Shown piece by piece: positions 38,115 through 47,002 of a stretch of DNA of 64,000 bases. The stretch is from Puia dinghuensis. Lineage in GTDB: Bacteria > Bacteroidota > Bacteroidia > Chitinophagales > Chitinophagaceae. Both the position numbers and the translations under genes were made by a program. The notes beneath the pieces were generated by a model. The model made no database searches. It was not told where the DNA came from and saw only the letters and a list, made by a program, of their open reading frames with translations. Location of the stretch: positions 26,341 to 90,340 of the forward strand of contig JAMFSL010000169.1 in assembly GCA_026225275.1 (NCBI GenBank), written 5' to 3'. How positions within the stretch are numbered: position 1 is the first letter of the stretch; each line of letters opens with the position of its first letter.

Positions 38115-39122
38115 ATGCGATTCACCAAGTATAAGCCGACCTTTTTGCTGATCGCCTGCCTGGTGGCGGCCGCCCTTCGATCGACTGCACAGTCCGGCGA
38201 TCAGGCCATTTTCAGACAGCGGGAGGATTCCATGAAGAAATTCGCTTTTGGGATCGTCAATGCCGAACGCCCGGAAGAAAGGTTTCGGGCGGACAGTCAG
38301 TTCATCAGGTCACTGGTAAGAACGCTGAAGGTCCCTCATTCTTTTTATTATCCTTTCGATTCACTGGAGACTATCTCCAGGTTATACGCACCGGACAGCA
38401 GCTTTCGCATCTTTACCTGGCAGTTCAAAAAAGATGATAAGATGTATCTGCAGGAAGGCGCCATTCAGATGAACGAACCGGACGGCTCGCTGAAGTTATT
38501 TCCCCTGTTCGACGCATCGATGTTCACTGCCAAACCGCTGGATTCGATCCGGACACGTCGCAATTGGATCGGAGCCATTTATTACCGGATCATCCTGAAA
38601 ACTTACGAAGGCAAAAAATATTATACGCTGCTGGGCTTCGATGACTTCAGCGAGACCAGCAATAAGAAATGGATGGAAGTGCTGACCTTCAGCCCCGAAG
38701 GCGAACCGCTTTTCGGCGGTCCTTATTTTTCCTTCATGGAAGATTCCGCGCGTAAACCGACACAGTACCGTTTCAATATCGAGTATAAGAAAGAAGCCGG
38801 AACACGGTTCAACTATGACCCCCAGATGGATATGGTCGTCTATGATGAGCTGATACCGGAAAACAATGAACCCCAGAAGAAAGACACCTACGTCCCGGAC
38901 GGTGATTTCGAAGCTTTTCAATGGAAAAACGGTAAATGGGTGCACGTGCAAGGGGACATTCTGACGACGGTCAAATTGAAGGATGGACAGTTTCCGCAGG
39001 ATGCGAAACTGCTGGACGACCAGGGAAACATCAACGAACAACAATTGCAAACGCAATCTGATAAAAACATCAAAAAAGGCGCGCCGCCTGTGGTGCCACC
39101 GAAGCCCAACAACAACCCCTAA
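38115..39122 (+). CDS. Secreted protein of unknown function
   Basis: 335-aa protein with a signal peptide (residues ~1-26, ending LRSTAQ) and no family I recognise. The middle is predicted alpha/beta (RIFTWQFKKDDKMYLQEGAIQM, YTLLGFDDFSETSNKKWMEVL). The C terminus is charged and low-complexity, ending in a Pro/Asn-rich tail (APPVVPPKPNNNP). It is 66 nt after the HAD gene and is preceded by a near-consensus -7 element (TAACTTTA, 38103-38110), so it may be transcribed separately from the glycan operon. Confidence 0.78.
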   Translation: MRFTKYKPTFLLIACLVAAALRSTAQSGDQAIFRQREDSMKKFAFGIVNAERPEERFRADSQFIRSLVRTLKVPHSFYYPFDSLETISRLYAPDSSFRIFTWQFKKDDKMYLQEGAIQMNEPDGSLKLFPLFDASMFTAKPLDSIRTRRNWIGAIYYRIILKTYEGKKYYTLLGFDDFSETSNKKWMEVLTFSPEGEPLFGGPYFSFMEDSARKPTQYRFNIEYKKEAGTRFNYDPQMDMVVYDELIPENNEPQKKDTYVPDGDFEAFQWKNGKWVHVQGDILTTVKLKDGQFPQDAKLLDDQGNINEQQLQTQSDKNIKKGAPPVVPPKPNNNP

Positions 39123-39181
39123 GGACATCAGCCCCGGCCAACCGCCCTTAGAAGTTTTCTAATGCGCCCCCGGGAATCCTT

Positions 39182-39850
39182 CTAATGATTCAGCAGCCGG
39201 GCCTTGGCTCGATTATATTCTTCTTCGGAAAGCGCACCCTTCATTTTCAGCTCGAATAATTTTTCCAGTTCTGCGGCCACCCCGGGAGCTGCTGCTGCAT
39301 CCGCCGTACGGGCATAGCCCGAGCCGCCTGACGCATCAGAGCCAGAGCGCATGTTGATGGCAGCAGCCATCTGAGCGGCCTGGTAACCGTACTGCCAGTT
39401 TTTATATTCCGCCTGCGCGGCCGTAATGGTATCTTTTAGCCGCCTGGGGTGATTGACATTATAGTAATCGGTAGCACCCGCCTCAGCAGCGGTCTGGATC
39501 TCTACATGGCCGAAATTGAAGAGCCGCCCGGCCAGGGTCTGATCATAAGATACATTGTTGATCTTATCGAGAGGGCTTTCCTTGGCATAATGATTCAGGA
39601 AACCCGACTCGTCGATGACCCGGAAATTGGTCACCACCCAGATATCGACACGCCAGGTATAATACCGGAGTAGCCAGTAAGCAATACCCAGCAGAGAAAC
39701 CAGCCAGCCCCATACCCATAGGAAATGATAGACAAGGAGGAGTCCTGCAACGACGATCAACAGCGCGAAAAAGGCCGGAATGATCAGCGATGTCCAGCTG
39801 CTATGCGTCAGCAACAGTATCTTTTCTCCTTTTTGAAGTGGGGTCCGCAT
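39182..39850 (-). CDS. Membrane protein with bacterial PH domain and SHOCT tail
   Basis: 222-aa protein with two adjacent TM helices (~18-42 and ~44-64), a bPH2-like domain (~65-140, WVVTNFRVIDESGFLNHYAKESPLD) and a C-terminal SHOCT motif (ELEKLFELKMKGALSEEEYNRAKARLL). A low-complexity Gly/Ala linker separates the two. SHOCT segments usually mark oligomerisation or tail modules. It is 14 nt downstream of lepA on the same strand and is probably co-transcribed with it. Function unknown. Confidence 0.83.
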   Translation of the reverse strand: MRTPLQKGEKILLLTHSSWTSLIIPAFFALLIVVAGLLLVYHFLWVWGWLVSLLGIAYWLLRYYTWRVDIWVVTNFRVIDESGFLNHYAKESPLDKINNVSYDQTLAGRLFNFGHVEIQTAAEAGATDYYNVNHPRRLKDTITAAQAEYKNWQYGYQAAQMAAAINMRSGSDASGGSGYARTADAAAAPGVAAELEKLFELKMKGALSEEEYNRAKARLLNH

Positions 39851-39864
39851 GATAACGATAAAGT

Positions 39865-41655
39865 TTATTCGTCGAGTTTAAGCACGGCCAGGAAGGCTTC
39901 CTGCGGTACTTCCACGTTGCCGATCTGCCGCATCCGTTTCTTGCCTTCCTTCTGCTTTTCCAGCAGCTTACGCTTACGGCTAATGTCACCACCGTAGCAT
40001 TTGGCGGTCACATCCTTGCGCAGCGCGCTGATCGTCTCACGGGCGATCACTTTAGCCCCGATGGCCGCCTGGATGGCGATCTGGAATTGCTGACGCGGCA
40101 GCAGCTCTTTCAGTTTCTCGCACAGCTTGCGGCCGAATTCCGCGCCCTTGCTGCGGTGGATGAGGGCGCTGAGGGCATCGACTTTATCTCCATTGAGGAG
40201 GATATCCATTTTGGCGATATCGCTGTCCCGCCGGTCGATAGGGGAATAATCGAAAGAAGCATACCCGCGGGTCTGGCTTTTCAATTTATCGTAGAAGTCG
40301 AATACGATCTCGGTCAATGGCATCTCGAAGATCAACTCTACCCGGGTAGTAGTGAGATAGCTCTGGTTAAGCAGGTTACCCCGCTTGCCCAGGCAAAGGG
40401 TCATGATATTACCGATATAGTCCGGCTTGGTAATGATCTGGGCCCGGATATAGGGCTCTTCGATGCGCTCGATACGCGTAGGCTCGGGCATTTCCGAGGG
40501 GTTGTTCACGATGATCACTTCCCCGTTGCTGGTATGAGCGACAAAGCTCACGTTAGGCACCGTGGTGATGACGGTCTGGTTAAACTCCCGTTCCAGCCTC
40601 TCCTGGATGATCTCCATGTGCAGCATACCCAGAAATCCACAGCGGAAGCCGAAGCCGAGCGCCTGTGACGTCTCTAATTCATACGTCAGGGAAGCGTCAT
40701 TGAGCTGCAGCTTGTCCATGCAATCCCGGAGCTCTTCGAAATCATCGGTTTCCACGGGAAAAATGCCCGCAAAAACCATGGGTTTGACCTCCTGGAAGCC
40801 CTTGATCATTTCCTGTGTCGGATTGGCGGCGAGTGTGATGGTATCCCCCACCCTGACCTCCTTGGCATTCTTGATCCCGGTGATGATATAACCTACATCA
40901 CCTGCCCGCACTTCGTTTTTAGGAGTCAACGTCAATTTCAGTACCCCCACTTCATCCGCTTCGTAAACCAAGTCGGTAGAAACGAATTTTACTTTATCGC
41001 CTTTCTTCAGCGTTCCGTTCAGGATCCGGTAATAGACGATGATCCCCCGGAAGGAATTGAACACGCTGTCAAAAATGAGCGCCTGCAGCGGCTCATCCGG
41101 GTTGCCTTTGGGGGCGGGTATCCTTGCAACGATGGCATCCAGGATCTCCTGAACACCCAGGCCGGTCTTGGCGCTGGCCAGGAGAATATCTTCGGGCTTA
41201 CAACCGATCAGCTCGATGATCTGGTCCTTTACTTCTTCCACCATGGCCCCGTCCATATCGATCTTATTGATCACCGGAATGATCTCCAGGTCGTTTTCGA
41301 TCGCCAGGTAAAGATTGGAGATCGTTTGTGCCTGGATGCCCTGCGTGGCATCCACCAGCAGCAGAGCGCCTTCACAGGCGGCCAGGGCCCGGCTGACCTC
41401 ATAGCTGAAGTCGACGTGTCCCGGCGTATCGATCAGATTCAGTATATACTTTTCGCCTTTAAATGGATAATCAATCTGGATGGCGTGGCTTTTGATCGTG
41501 ATCCCTTTTTCCCGTTCCAGATCCATGTCATCCAGCACCTGTGCTTGCATATCCCGTGCAGAGATGGTGTTCGTCATCTCCAGCAACCGATCCGCAAGGG
41601 TACTTTTTCCGTGGTCAATATGCGCAATAATGCAAAAATTCCTAATATTTTTCAT
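39865..41655 (-). CDS. lepA: Elongation factor 4 (LepA), ribosomal back-translocase GTPase
   Basis: 596 aa, the normal length. The translation-factor GTPase domain shows G1 [10 protein letters not shown]3 DTPGHVD, G4 NKID and G5 SAKTG. It is followed by domain II, EF-G-like domains III and V, and the LepA-specific C-terminal domain with [31 protein letters not shown]. LepA acts on ribosomes during initiation and elongation. An exact -7 element lies 7 nt upstream of its ATG. A bPH2/SHOCT gene follows. Confidence 0.98.
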   Translation of the reverse strand: MKNIRNFCIIAHIDHGKSTLADRLLEMTNTISARDMQAQVLDDMDLEREKGITIKSHAIQIDYPFKGEKYILNLIDTPGHVDFSYEVSRALAACEGALLLVDATQGIQAQTISNLYLAIENDLEIIPVINKIDMDGAMVEEVKDQIIELIGCKPEDILLASAKTGLGVQEILDAIVARIPAPKGNPDEPLQALIFDSVFNSFRGIIVYYRILNGTLKKGDKVKFVSTDLVYEADEVGVLKLTLTPKNEVRAGDVGYIITGIKNAKEVRVGDTITLAANPTQEMIKGFQEVKPMVFAGIFPVETDDFEELRDCMDKLQLNDASLTYELETSQALGFGFRCGFLGMLHMEIIQERLEREFNQTVITTVPNVSFVAHTSNGEVIIVNNPSEMPEPTRIERIEEPYIRAQIITKPDYIGNIMTLCLGKRGNLLNQSYLTTTRVELIFEMPLTEIVFDFYDKLKSQTRGYASFDYSPIDRRDSDIAKMDILLNGDKVDALSALIHRSKGAEFGRKLCEKLKELLPRQQFQIAIQAAIGAKVIARETISALRKDVTAKCYGGDISRKRKLLEKQKEGKKRMRQIGNVEVPQEAFLAVLKLDE

Positions 41656-41662
41656 TTCGCTG

Positions 41663-41670
41663 CAAATCTA
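41663..41670 (-). promoter_or_regulatory. -7 promoter element of lepA
   Basis: Exact TAnnTTTG match on the minus strand (TAGATTTG), ending 7 nt before the lepA ATG. This predicts an almost leaderless lepA mRNA. Confidence 0.5.
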
Positions 41671-41742
41671 CGCAAAACGACCGGTAGCTTAGTGTAAAAT
41701 TGTGTATTTTCATATTACCGCTCTCGTAACTGCAATCAGCTG

Positions 41743-42282
41743 ATGATGAGGAAACTATATCTGGTACGCTGCTTTTTTGAAAATAAGATCTTCTTTGCGC
41801 TTTTGGTCCTTTTTATCGCAGCCGTATACTACGGCCATAAGACCAACCTGCCCATTACACCGGCCTTTATTACCAACATGTTCATCCTGAAAGGCGATAC
41901 GAAAAAAGACAGTTACCTGACCATCACCGTCAACGGACAAACCCTGCTGAATCTTACCCATACTTTCGATGAGCCCAGGAGAATGATGATCTACTCCACC
42001 CTGGACGCTTATCATCAGGGCATGCTGAACGGAGAAAAAGACCCGATGCTGGCGTCTATCGACCAGACAGTCAGCAAACACCCTTTCCTCCGCGGCCTAA
42101 GGTCAGCGATTGGCTGTCGAAAAACAGACTATGACCAGTATCTGCCCTGGCTTTTAAAGTATATACAGACGTCGGTCAGTGATTCGATCAAAAGGCTGGA
42201 TATCGGTATGGCCTATATTCATTACGATGACCGGAACTTGCCCGTTGCTGACTCCACAAAACCACTTTACCATATTGAATAA
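41743..42282 (+). CDS. Hypothetical single-pass membrane protein
   Basis: 179-aa protein with one N-terminal TM helix (~12-30) and a soluble remainder probably outside the membrane (DSYLTITVNGQTLLNLTHTFDEPRRMMIYSTL). I do not recognise a family. Its stop overlaps a possible TTG start of the next gene (TTGAATAA), so the two are probably coupled and may act as one unit with the multipass protein encoded downstream. It is divergent from lepA. Confidence 0.72.
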   Translation: MMRKLYLVRCFFENKIFFALLVLFIAAVYYGHKTNLPITPAFITNMFILKGDTKKDSYLTITVNGQTLLNLTHTFDEPRRMMIYSTLDAYHQGMLNGEKDPMLASIDQTVSKHPFLRGLRSAIGCRKTDYDQYLPWLLKYIQTSVSDSIKRLDIGMAYIHYDDRNLPVADSTKPLYHIE

Positions 42283-43147
42283 ACTGCTACCACTGGACAG
42301 GGAAAAGGCCGCCAGGCTCACTTTTGGTTTCGCTCTTCTCATCCTGGCGGACCGCTATAGCACCCATACGCTGGTCCACCAGCTTGAACATCCGGTCCTT
42401 TTCATAACCGAATTCGATTATACCTTCTGGATCTATCATTTCATCCGGTTCCCGGAGATTTTTGTCCAAAACCGATATGGATCGTATTTTTTCGACACTA
42501 TCCTGGTGGTCTCCACGATCTGGAACCTTCTCACCGCGGCTAAAAACAGGATCGTCGTGTTGATTGGCGCCCTTGCCTGGACATTGTATGGCATTACCTA
42601 CAACAGCTATGTCTGCCATTTCATGCATAATATCAGCGGCATCATGTTATTGCCTTATGTATTCCTGGCCAAAAAAGAGAAGGATTTCAGCCTGGTCTGG
42701 GATGGCGCGCGGTATTTCTGCTTGTTCATCTATGCAGATGCCTTTCTTTACAAGGCTATTATCGGCAGGAACCTTTACTATTTTCCCATGGGCGTCGAAA
42801 TCATCAAAACGAACCAGGCGCAATTCATGCTGCAAAATCCCACCAGCACCCTGACGCGTATTTATTCCTTCTTTATCACCCGTCCGGGATTGTCCTATGC
42901 CGGTTTCGTCGGAATGGTGCTATTGCAGGGAAGCATGATCATCGGTTTCTTTACAAGGAAATGGGACAGGTTTCTGTTTTTCATACCCATCCTTTTCCAT
43001 CTCATCAATTATTTCTTCGTCGATGTTTCCTTTTGGGAATTACTGGTGCTGAATCTCACCTTACTGCCCTTCTTATCCCCTCCTGATAGTAGCATAAAGC
43101 GACACCCCATCCTGCAAATGCCCCGACCGGATCGTGCAGCCCTGTAA
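42275..43147 (+). CDS. Multipass membrane protein, HTTM-like architecture
   Basis: Predicted polytopic membrane protein with about six to seven TM helices (for example FDTILVVSTIWNLLTA, IVVLIGALAWTLYGITY, YAGFVGMVLLQGSMIIGFF). The arrangement resembles HTTM or vitamin-K-carboxylase-like proteins, but I cannot confirm membership. I place the start at TTG 42275, which overlaps the previous stop. The ATGs at 42227 and 42179 are alternatives, although both lie inside the upstream gene and add residues without a membrane segment. The 3' end overlaps the convergent methyltransferase gene by 75 bp. Confidence 0.65.
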   Translation: MNKLLPLDREKAARLTFGFALLILADRYSTHTLVHQLEHPVLFITEFDYTFWIYHFIRFPEIFVQNRYGSYFFDTILVVSTIWNLLTAAKNRIVVLIGALAWTLYGITYNSYVCHFMHNISGIMLLPYVFLAKKEKDFSLVWDGARYFCLFIYADAFLYKAIIGRNLYYFPMGVEIIKTNQAQFMLQNPTSTLTRIYSFFITRPGLSYAGFVGMVLLQGSMIIGFFTRKWDRFLFFIPILFHLINYFFVDVSFWELLVLNLTLLPFLSPPDSSIKRHPILQMPRPDRAAL

Positions 43148-43762
43148 TTCCTTTTGCAGGAACAGCGGAAGGCTGTCACTGCCCCAGAAATGGATATGTC
43201 CTGCAAAATCGTCCAATCGTCCATCCGGAACGGTGATCAATATCAATCCCTGCGGGCGCAGCATACCCATCAGATTGCGGAGAGCGTCTTCGGGTCTTTC
43301 GAGATGTTCCAGCACCTGTTGGCAGAGAATAAGGTCGAAATCCTGCGCTAACCTACCATACATATCCACCTGGTGCAGTCGCGCCTGGGGACAGGTTTTG
43401 GCGGTGATGGCCAACGCGCTGGCCGAAAAATCGGTGCCTGTCAATTGGCGGATACCATATTCCTGCCACAGCATATGGAGGCAGTCGCCGGTACCGCAAC
43501 CGGCATCGAGAATGGCCATATCATTGCTCAGGCTAATCTTTTCTTCTGCCAATACCGTTCGCAGATTCTGCAGGTGCTGCGGCACATTTTCTCTTTTGTA
43601 TATCTCCACCAGCGCGCTGTCGGAATAGAAACGATCCGCATATTCCGCCGTATTGTATATCACCGCATTCGCAGCGCGTAGCCTATTGAGATTACGGATT
43701 TCGTAACCCATCTTTTCCAGGCTTTTTTTAAAGCCCTTTTTCAAGGATGTGAGTAATGCCAT
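43073..43762 (-). CDS. Class I SAM-dependent methyltransferase
   Basis: 229-aa methyltransferase with a short N-terminal helical extension. Motif I is ILDAGCGTGDCLHML, motif II/post-I includes LTGTDFSASAL, motif IV region DLILCQQVLEHLERPEDAL and motif VI GLILITVPDG. It is last in a minus-strand run after the radical SAM and flippase genes (24-nt gap). That suggests modification of a cell-surface glycan or lipid-linked intermediate; the substrate is not evident. Confidence 0.9.
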   Translation of the reverse strand: MALLTSLKKGFKKSLEKMGYEIRNLNRLRAANAVIYNTAEYADRFYSDSALVEIYKRENVPQHLQNLRTVLAEEKISLSNDMAILDAGCGTGDCLHMLWQEYGIRQLTGTDFSASALAITAKTCPQARLHQVDMYGRLAQDFDLILCQQVLEHLERPEDALRNLMGMLRPQGLILITVPDGRLDDFAGHIHFWGSDSLPLFLQKELQGCTIRSGHLQDGVSLYATIRRG

Positions 43763-43786
43763 ACTGTAAATCTACACAAATGCGGA

Positions 43787-45115
43787 TTATTTTGCAGGCT
43801 GCCGGCGCCATTGCCGAAAAAAGTCCAGTACCAGCCGCCCATCTGCTCCGTTGACCAGTAGCAGGTCCCGTACCCGGTAGAGTGTCACTTTCCGGAAAAC
43901 AATACAATCATACGCCATGGAGGCGATGCTGCCCAAACTGAAGGCAATGGCTGCGCCCCGTACTCCTCCCAGGGAGGTACATACAAAGAAGAGGATGAAG
44001 ATCGTCGTCAACTGAATGCACCCGCTGATAAAATTGTATTTCAACTGGCCGGCGCCGTAATAATAAGCCGTAAAAAAAGTGGACGAGCAAACCGGGAAAA
44101 GGCCGGGAATGAAACAAATAAAAATTCCATACATCCGATCGAACGAGTGTCCGTAAACGAAAGGCAACAGCGTCTTACCTGCGACGAGCATAAAAAGAGA
44201 GAACACAAGCACGGCGGTATGGGAAAGGCGTACCAGGAATAACAACAGCCGGTCTTTTGTCTTTCCTTCCGTCTGGCCGGCCACTAAGGCTATGAAAGGA
44301 TAATACAAAAAAGAGGCTATAAGGCCCATATATTCCACCAGTTTATACGCCTGAATATAATTACCCTGATCGGCAGCATCGACCCGGTAAGGCAGGAGGT
44401 AGATACACAGCCTGCCCCCGACGAAGAAGATAAAATTGGTGATGAATGCCATAAAAGAATAGCGCAGGATGTCGCGGATACCGACCGTTTGACCAGTTCT
44501 CATCGCGTCGACTCCTGTCCTACCCCAATATCGTACCGCTGCCACTACATATAAAATAACCCCCTGCAGCAAAGAGAAAGAAAAATAGAGAAAGAAAAGT
44601 TTCTCCACGACCAACGACCCATGGTAGAAGATGGGCACGGTAAAGACCAGTACTGCAAGCGCCAGGTTGATTCCAAATGAGTATTGGGAAGGGCGGTAAT
44701 TCCGGCCATACGCCGTGAAGAGTGTACCGGACAGGCTTGTCAGCAGCACGCCTGCAATCTGACAACCGGAAAAAAACAGCCATTGACTGCGGGAAAGATC
44801 GGGATATCGAACGGGCCTATACAGTATGGTCAGCAAAGGAAGGCTAATCAGCAAGGCCAGCATGGTGACGGCTGCGATGATCTGGCAGGCCGCCCGGGCG
44901 CTTATTTGCAGCCGGGAAAGATAATAATTCAGGCCGATGTCGAGGCCTAAGGTAAAGAAGCTGGCGAATAGCGAAAGCAGATAGACAAAGGAATAAAATT
45001 CGGCAGAGATCGACGATTGAAAGTGGCGGGTCAGGAACAGATTAATGAAAAAGGAAAGGCCTAGCTGAAGGACTTTCCAATACATGCTTTTATATAAGAT
45101 CTGTCCTGTAGCCAT
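43787..45115 (-). CDS. Wzx-like polysaccharide flippase (MOP superfamily)
   Basis: 442-aa membrane protein with about twelve to fourteen predicted TM helices. It has an N-terminal SMYWKVLQLGLSFFINLFLTRHF segment typical of the O-antigen/polysaccharide translocase group and no signal peptide. It is expected to flip undecaprenyl-linked oligosaccharide across the inner membrane. It begins 4 nt after the radical SAM gene and is followed by a methyltransferase, so the three form one operon. Confidence 0.87.
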   Translation of the reverse strand: MATGQILYKSMYWKVLQLGLSFFINLFLTRHFQSSISAEFYSFVYLLSLFASFFTLGLDIGLNYYLSRLQISARAACQIIAAVTMLALLISLPLLTILYRPVRYPDLSRSQWLFFSGCQIAGVLLTSLSGTLFTAYGRNYRPSQYSFGINLALAVLVFTVPIFYHGSLVVEKLFFLYFSFSLLQGVILYVVAAVRYWGRTGVDAMRTGQTVGIRDILRYSFMAFITNFIFFVGGRLCIYLLPYRVDAADQGNYIQAYKLVEYMGLIASFLYYPFIALVAGQTEGKTKDRLLLFLVRLSHTAVLVFSLFMLVAGKTLLPFVYGHSFDRMYGIFICFIPGLFPVCSSTFFTAYYYGAGQLKYNFISGCIQLTTIFILFFVCTSLGGVRGAAIAFSLGSIASMAYDCIVFRKVTLYRVRDLLLVNGADGRLVLDFFRQWRRQPAK

Positions 45116-45119
45116 TCCA

Positions 45120-46217
45120 TCAGGCTGTGTGATGGATACGATTGCTGCACATCAGCCCATATGCATCGATGCAGTTAACACATTGAGTGGGCAAGTCCCG
45201 CCCGACACGGTGCGACTGTCTGAATTGGCGGGCTTCCGGACTGCGATAGATTTCCAGCGGGTCCGTTTTAAAAATATTGCCGAAGATCACCGGCGGGCTA
45301 CTGGTCGTTTTTCCCCACAGCGTAAAAGGAGTGGTAACACCCAAAAAATCGCAGGGCGCCACATTGCCTTTCACATCCACATAGAAGGCCTCGACGGTCT
45401 GACACCCCATCTGTTTAGGCTTCATCCGCGGCACGCTGATGGCTATCTTATGTTTGCGTGCCCTTTTGACGGCCTCATCGATCAGTGCCTGGACTTCTAC
45501 ATTACCATCGGGCGTGTAGAGTGCCAGCGGCTCGAGGGCCTTGGTAAAAGTGAGGACATTATTCACATAGATACGTCTGACCCCCAACTGATGAACGAAG
45601 TCGATATAATCGGGTAGTTCATGCGCATTATTCCGGTGTAAAACGAATGTAACGGCCACTTTGTCTTTCAGGGAAGAAGCCTTTAACATCTTTATCGTTT
45701 CGATGATCTTTTCAAATACTACTTCCGTCTTGAAATCCTCAACGGTCTTCTTGGTATAGCCGTCCAATGACATATTGATTTCATAGATAGGATATTTTTC
45801 CAGCTGCCGGACTTTGTCTTCACTCAACTCCATCGTATTGGACAGGAAAGGAAACTGGATGTCGGGGTTGATCTGGAGCAGCAGATCCATCATTTGGAAA
45901 AGGTTCTTATTGAGAATCGCTTCGAAAGTGGAAAAGTTAAAGAAAGCGGCATGTTTGATCATCGGAGTGAGCCTTTCTGCAAAGGCCCTGAATTCTTCCA
46001 TCTTCATGATCTTGATCAAACCATCATGGATGTCGGTATGGTAATCATTGATAAAACAATGCTTGCATTTCAGGTTACAGGCGCTGACCGTTTGAACGGT
46101 TATATAATAAGGGTAATCCGTCATGTATTTCCTTACCCCCAATTTCACCCGCTTAAGAAATTTTATCCTGGGAAGGCGCCCCAGTTTTTTCATAGCGATA
46201 GTCAGATTCTTCACCAT
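45120..46217 (-). CDS. Radical SAM protein with SPASM-like C-terminal domain
   Basis: 365-aa radical SAM enzyme. The [4Fe-4S] motif CNLKCKHC is at C47, C51 and C54. The C-terminal part has further cysteines (MGCQT, VAPCDF, TQCVNCIDAYGLMC) in a SPASM-like arrangement for auxiliary clusters. SPASM enzymes modify peptides or carry out other radical reactions. No small precursor-peptide ORF stands out beside it, and the next genes encode a flippase and a methyltransferase, so a role in glycan or lipid-linked precursor modification is possible. A -7 element lies 4 nt before the ATG. Confidence 0.87.
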   Translation of the reverse strand: MVKNLTIAMKKLGRLPRIKFLKRVKLGVRKYMTDYPYYITVQTVSACNLKCKHCFINDYHTDIHDGLIKIMKMEEFRAFAERLTPMIKHAAFFNFSTFEAILNKNLFQMMDLLLQINPDIQFPFLSNTMELSEDKVRQLEKYPIYEINMSLDGYTKKTVEDFKTEVVFEKIIETIKMLKASSLKDKVAVTFVLHRNNAHELPDYIDFVHQLGVRRIYVNNVLTFTKALEPLALYTPDGNVEVQALIDEAVKRARKHKIAISVPRMKPKQMGCQTVEAFYVDVKGNVAPCDFLGVTTPFTLWGKTTSSPPVIFGNIFKTDPLEIYRSPEARQFRQSHRVGRDLPTQCVNCIDAYGLMCSNRIHHTA

Positions 46218-46221
46218 ATTA

Positions 46222-46229
46222 CAAAAATA
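46222..46229 (-). promoter_or_regulatory. -7 promoter element of the radical SAM operon
   Basis: Exact TAnnTTTG on the minus strand (TATTTTTG), only 4 nt from the start codon. Transcription would begin at about the ATG. Confidence 0.45.
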
Positions 46230-46240
46230 TACAAAATAAT

Positions 46241-47002
46241 CTATTTGAGGGCACGGATAATCTGCGCAAAATCCGCTGCCACCAGCGAGGCGCCCCCTAC
46301 CAGACCGCCGTCCACATCCGGCAAAGCGAAGAGTTCGGCCGCATTTCCGGCCTTTACGCTGCCGCCATATAAAATGGGGATGTGGTTTGCCGTGGCGGGA
46401 CTATATTTAGCTGCCAGCGTGGCCCGGATATGTGCATGCATCTCCTGCGCCTGCTGGGCGCTGGCCGTTTTACCAGTGCCGATCGCCCAGATGGGTTCAT
46501 AGGCGATGACGATCTTCCGGATCTCCTCCTCAGAAAATTGAAACAAGGATTCCTTCAACTGGGTTTCTACAAACCCCAGTTGTATACCCGCTTCACGGAT
46601 GCCCAGCGGCTCGCCGCAACAAAAAATGGGAGTGATATCGTTCGCGAGGCATATGGCCGTCTTATGCGCCAGCGTATCATTTTGCTCGGAAAAGTATTCC
46701 CTTCTTTCACTATGGCCGATTACGCAATACCGGATATGGATGGATTTCAGCATCTCCGCTGATACTTCGCCGGTATACGCTCCGGATTTTTTATCCGAAC
46801 AATTCTGGGCCGCGGCGGCATAGTGTTTCTTTCCGGCCAGCCGGTGCTGCGCCATGGCCAGGTAAGGAAAGGGGACGGCAAAGACTGCCCGCTGATGATC
46901 TGTCAATGTGATGTTTTCCGCAAGGATGGCATCCAGCAATTCTTCTCCCTGTTGAAAAGTAAGATTCATCTTCCAGTTGGCGGCAGCGATTTGTTGTCTC
47001 AT
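46241..47002 (-). CDS. tpiA: Triosephosphate isomerase
   Basis: 253-aa glycolytic enzyme interconverting dihydroxyacetone phosphate and glyceraldehyde 3-phosphate. It shows the N-terminal NWKMN (Asn and Lys active-site residues), the electrophilic His in VIGHSERR, the catalytic Glu in AYEPIWAIGTGKTAS and the phosphate-binding YGGSVKAGNA. The ATG overlaps the stop of the GlmU-like gene (ATGA), so they are translationally coupled. Confidence 0.98.
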   Translation of the reverse strand: MRQQIAAANWKMNLTFQQGEELLDAILAENITLTDHQRAVFAVPFPYLAMAQHRLAGKKHYAAAAQNCSDKKSGAYTGEVSAEMLKSIHIRYCVIGHSERREYFSEQNDTLAHKTAICLANDITPIFCCGEPLGIREAGIQLGFVETQLKESLFQFSEEEIRKIVIAYEPIWAIGTGKTASAQQAQEMHAHIRATLAAKYSPATANHIPILYGGSVKAGNAAELFALPDVDGGLVGGASLVAADFAQIIRALK

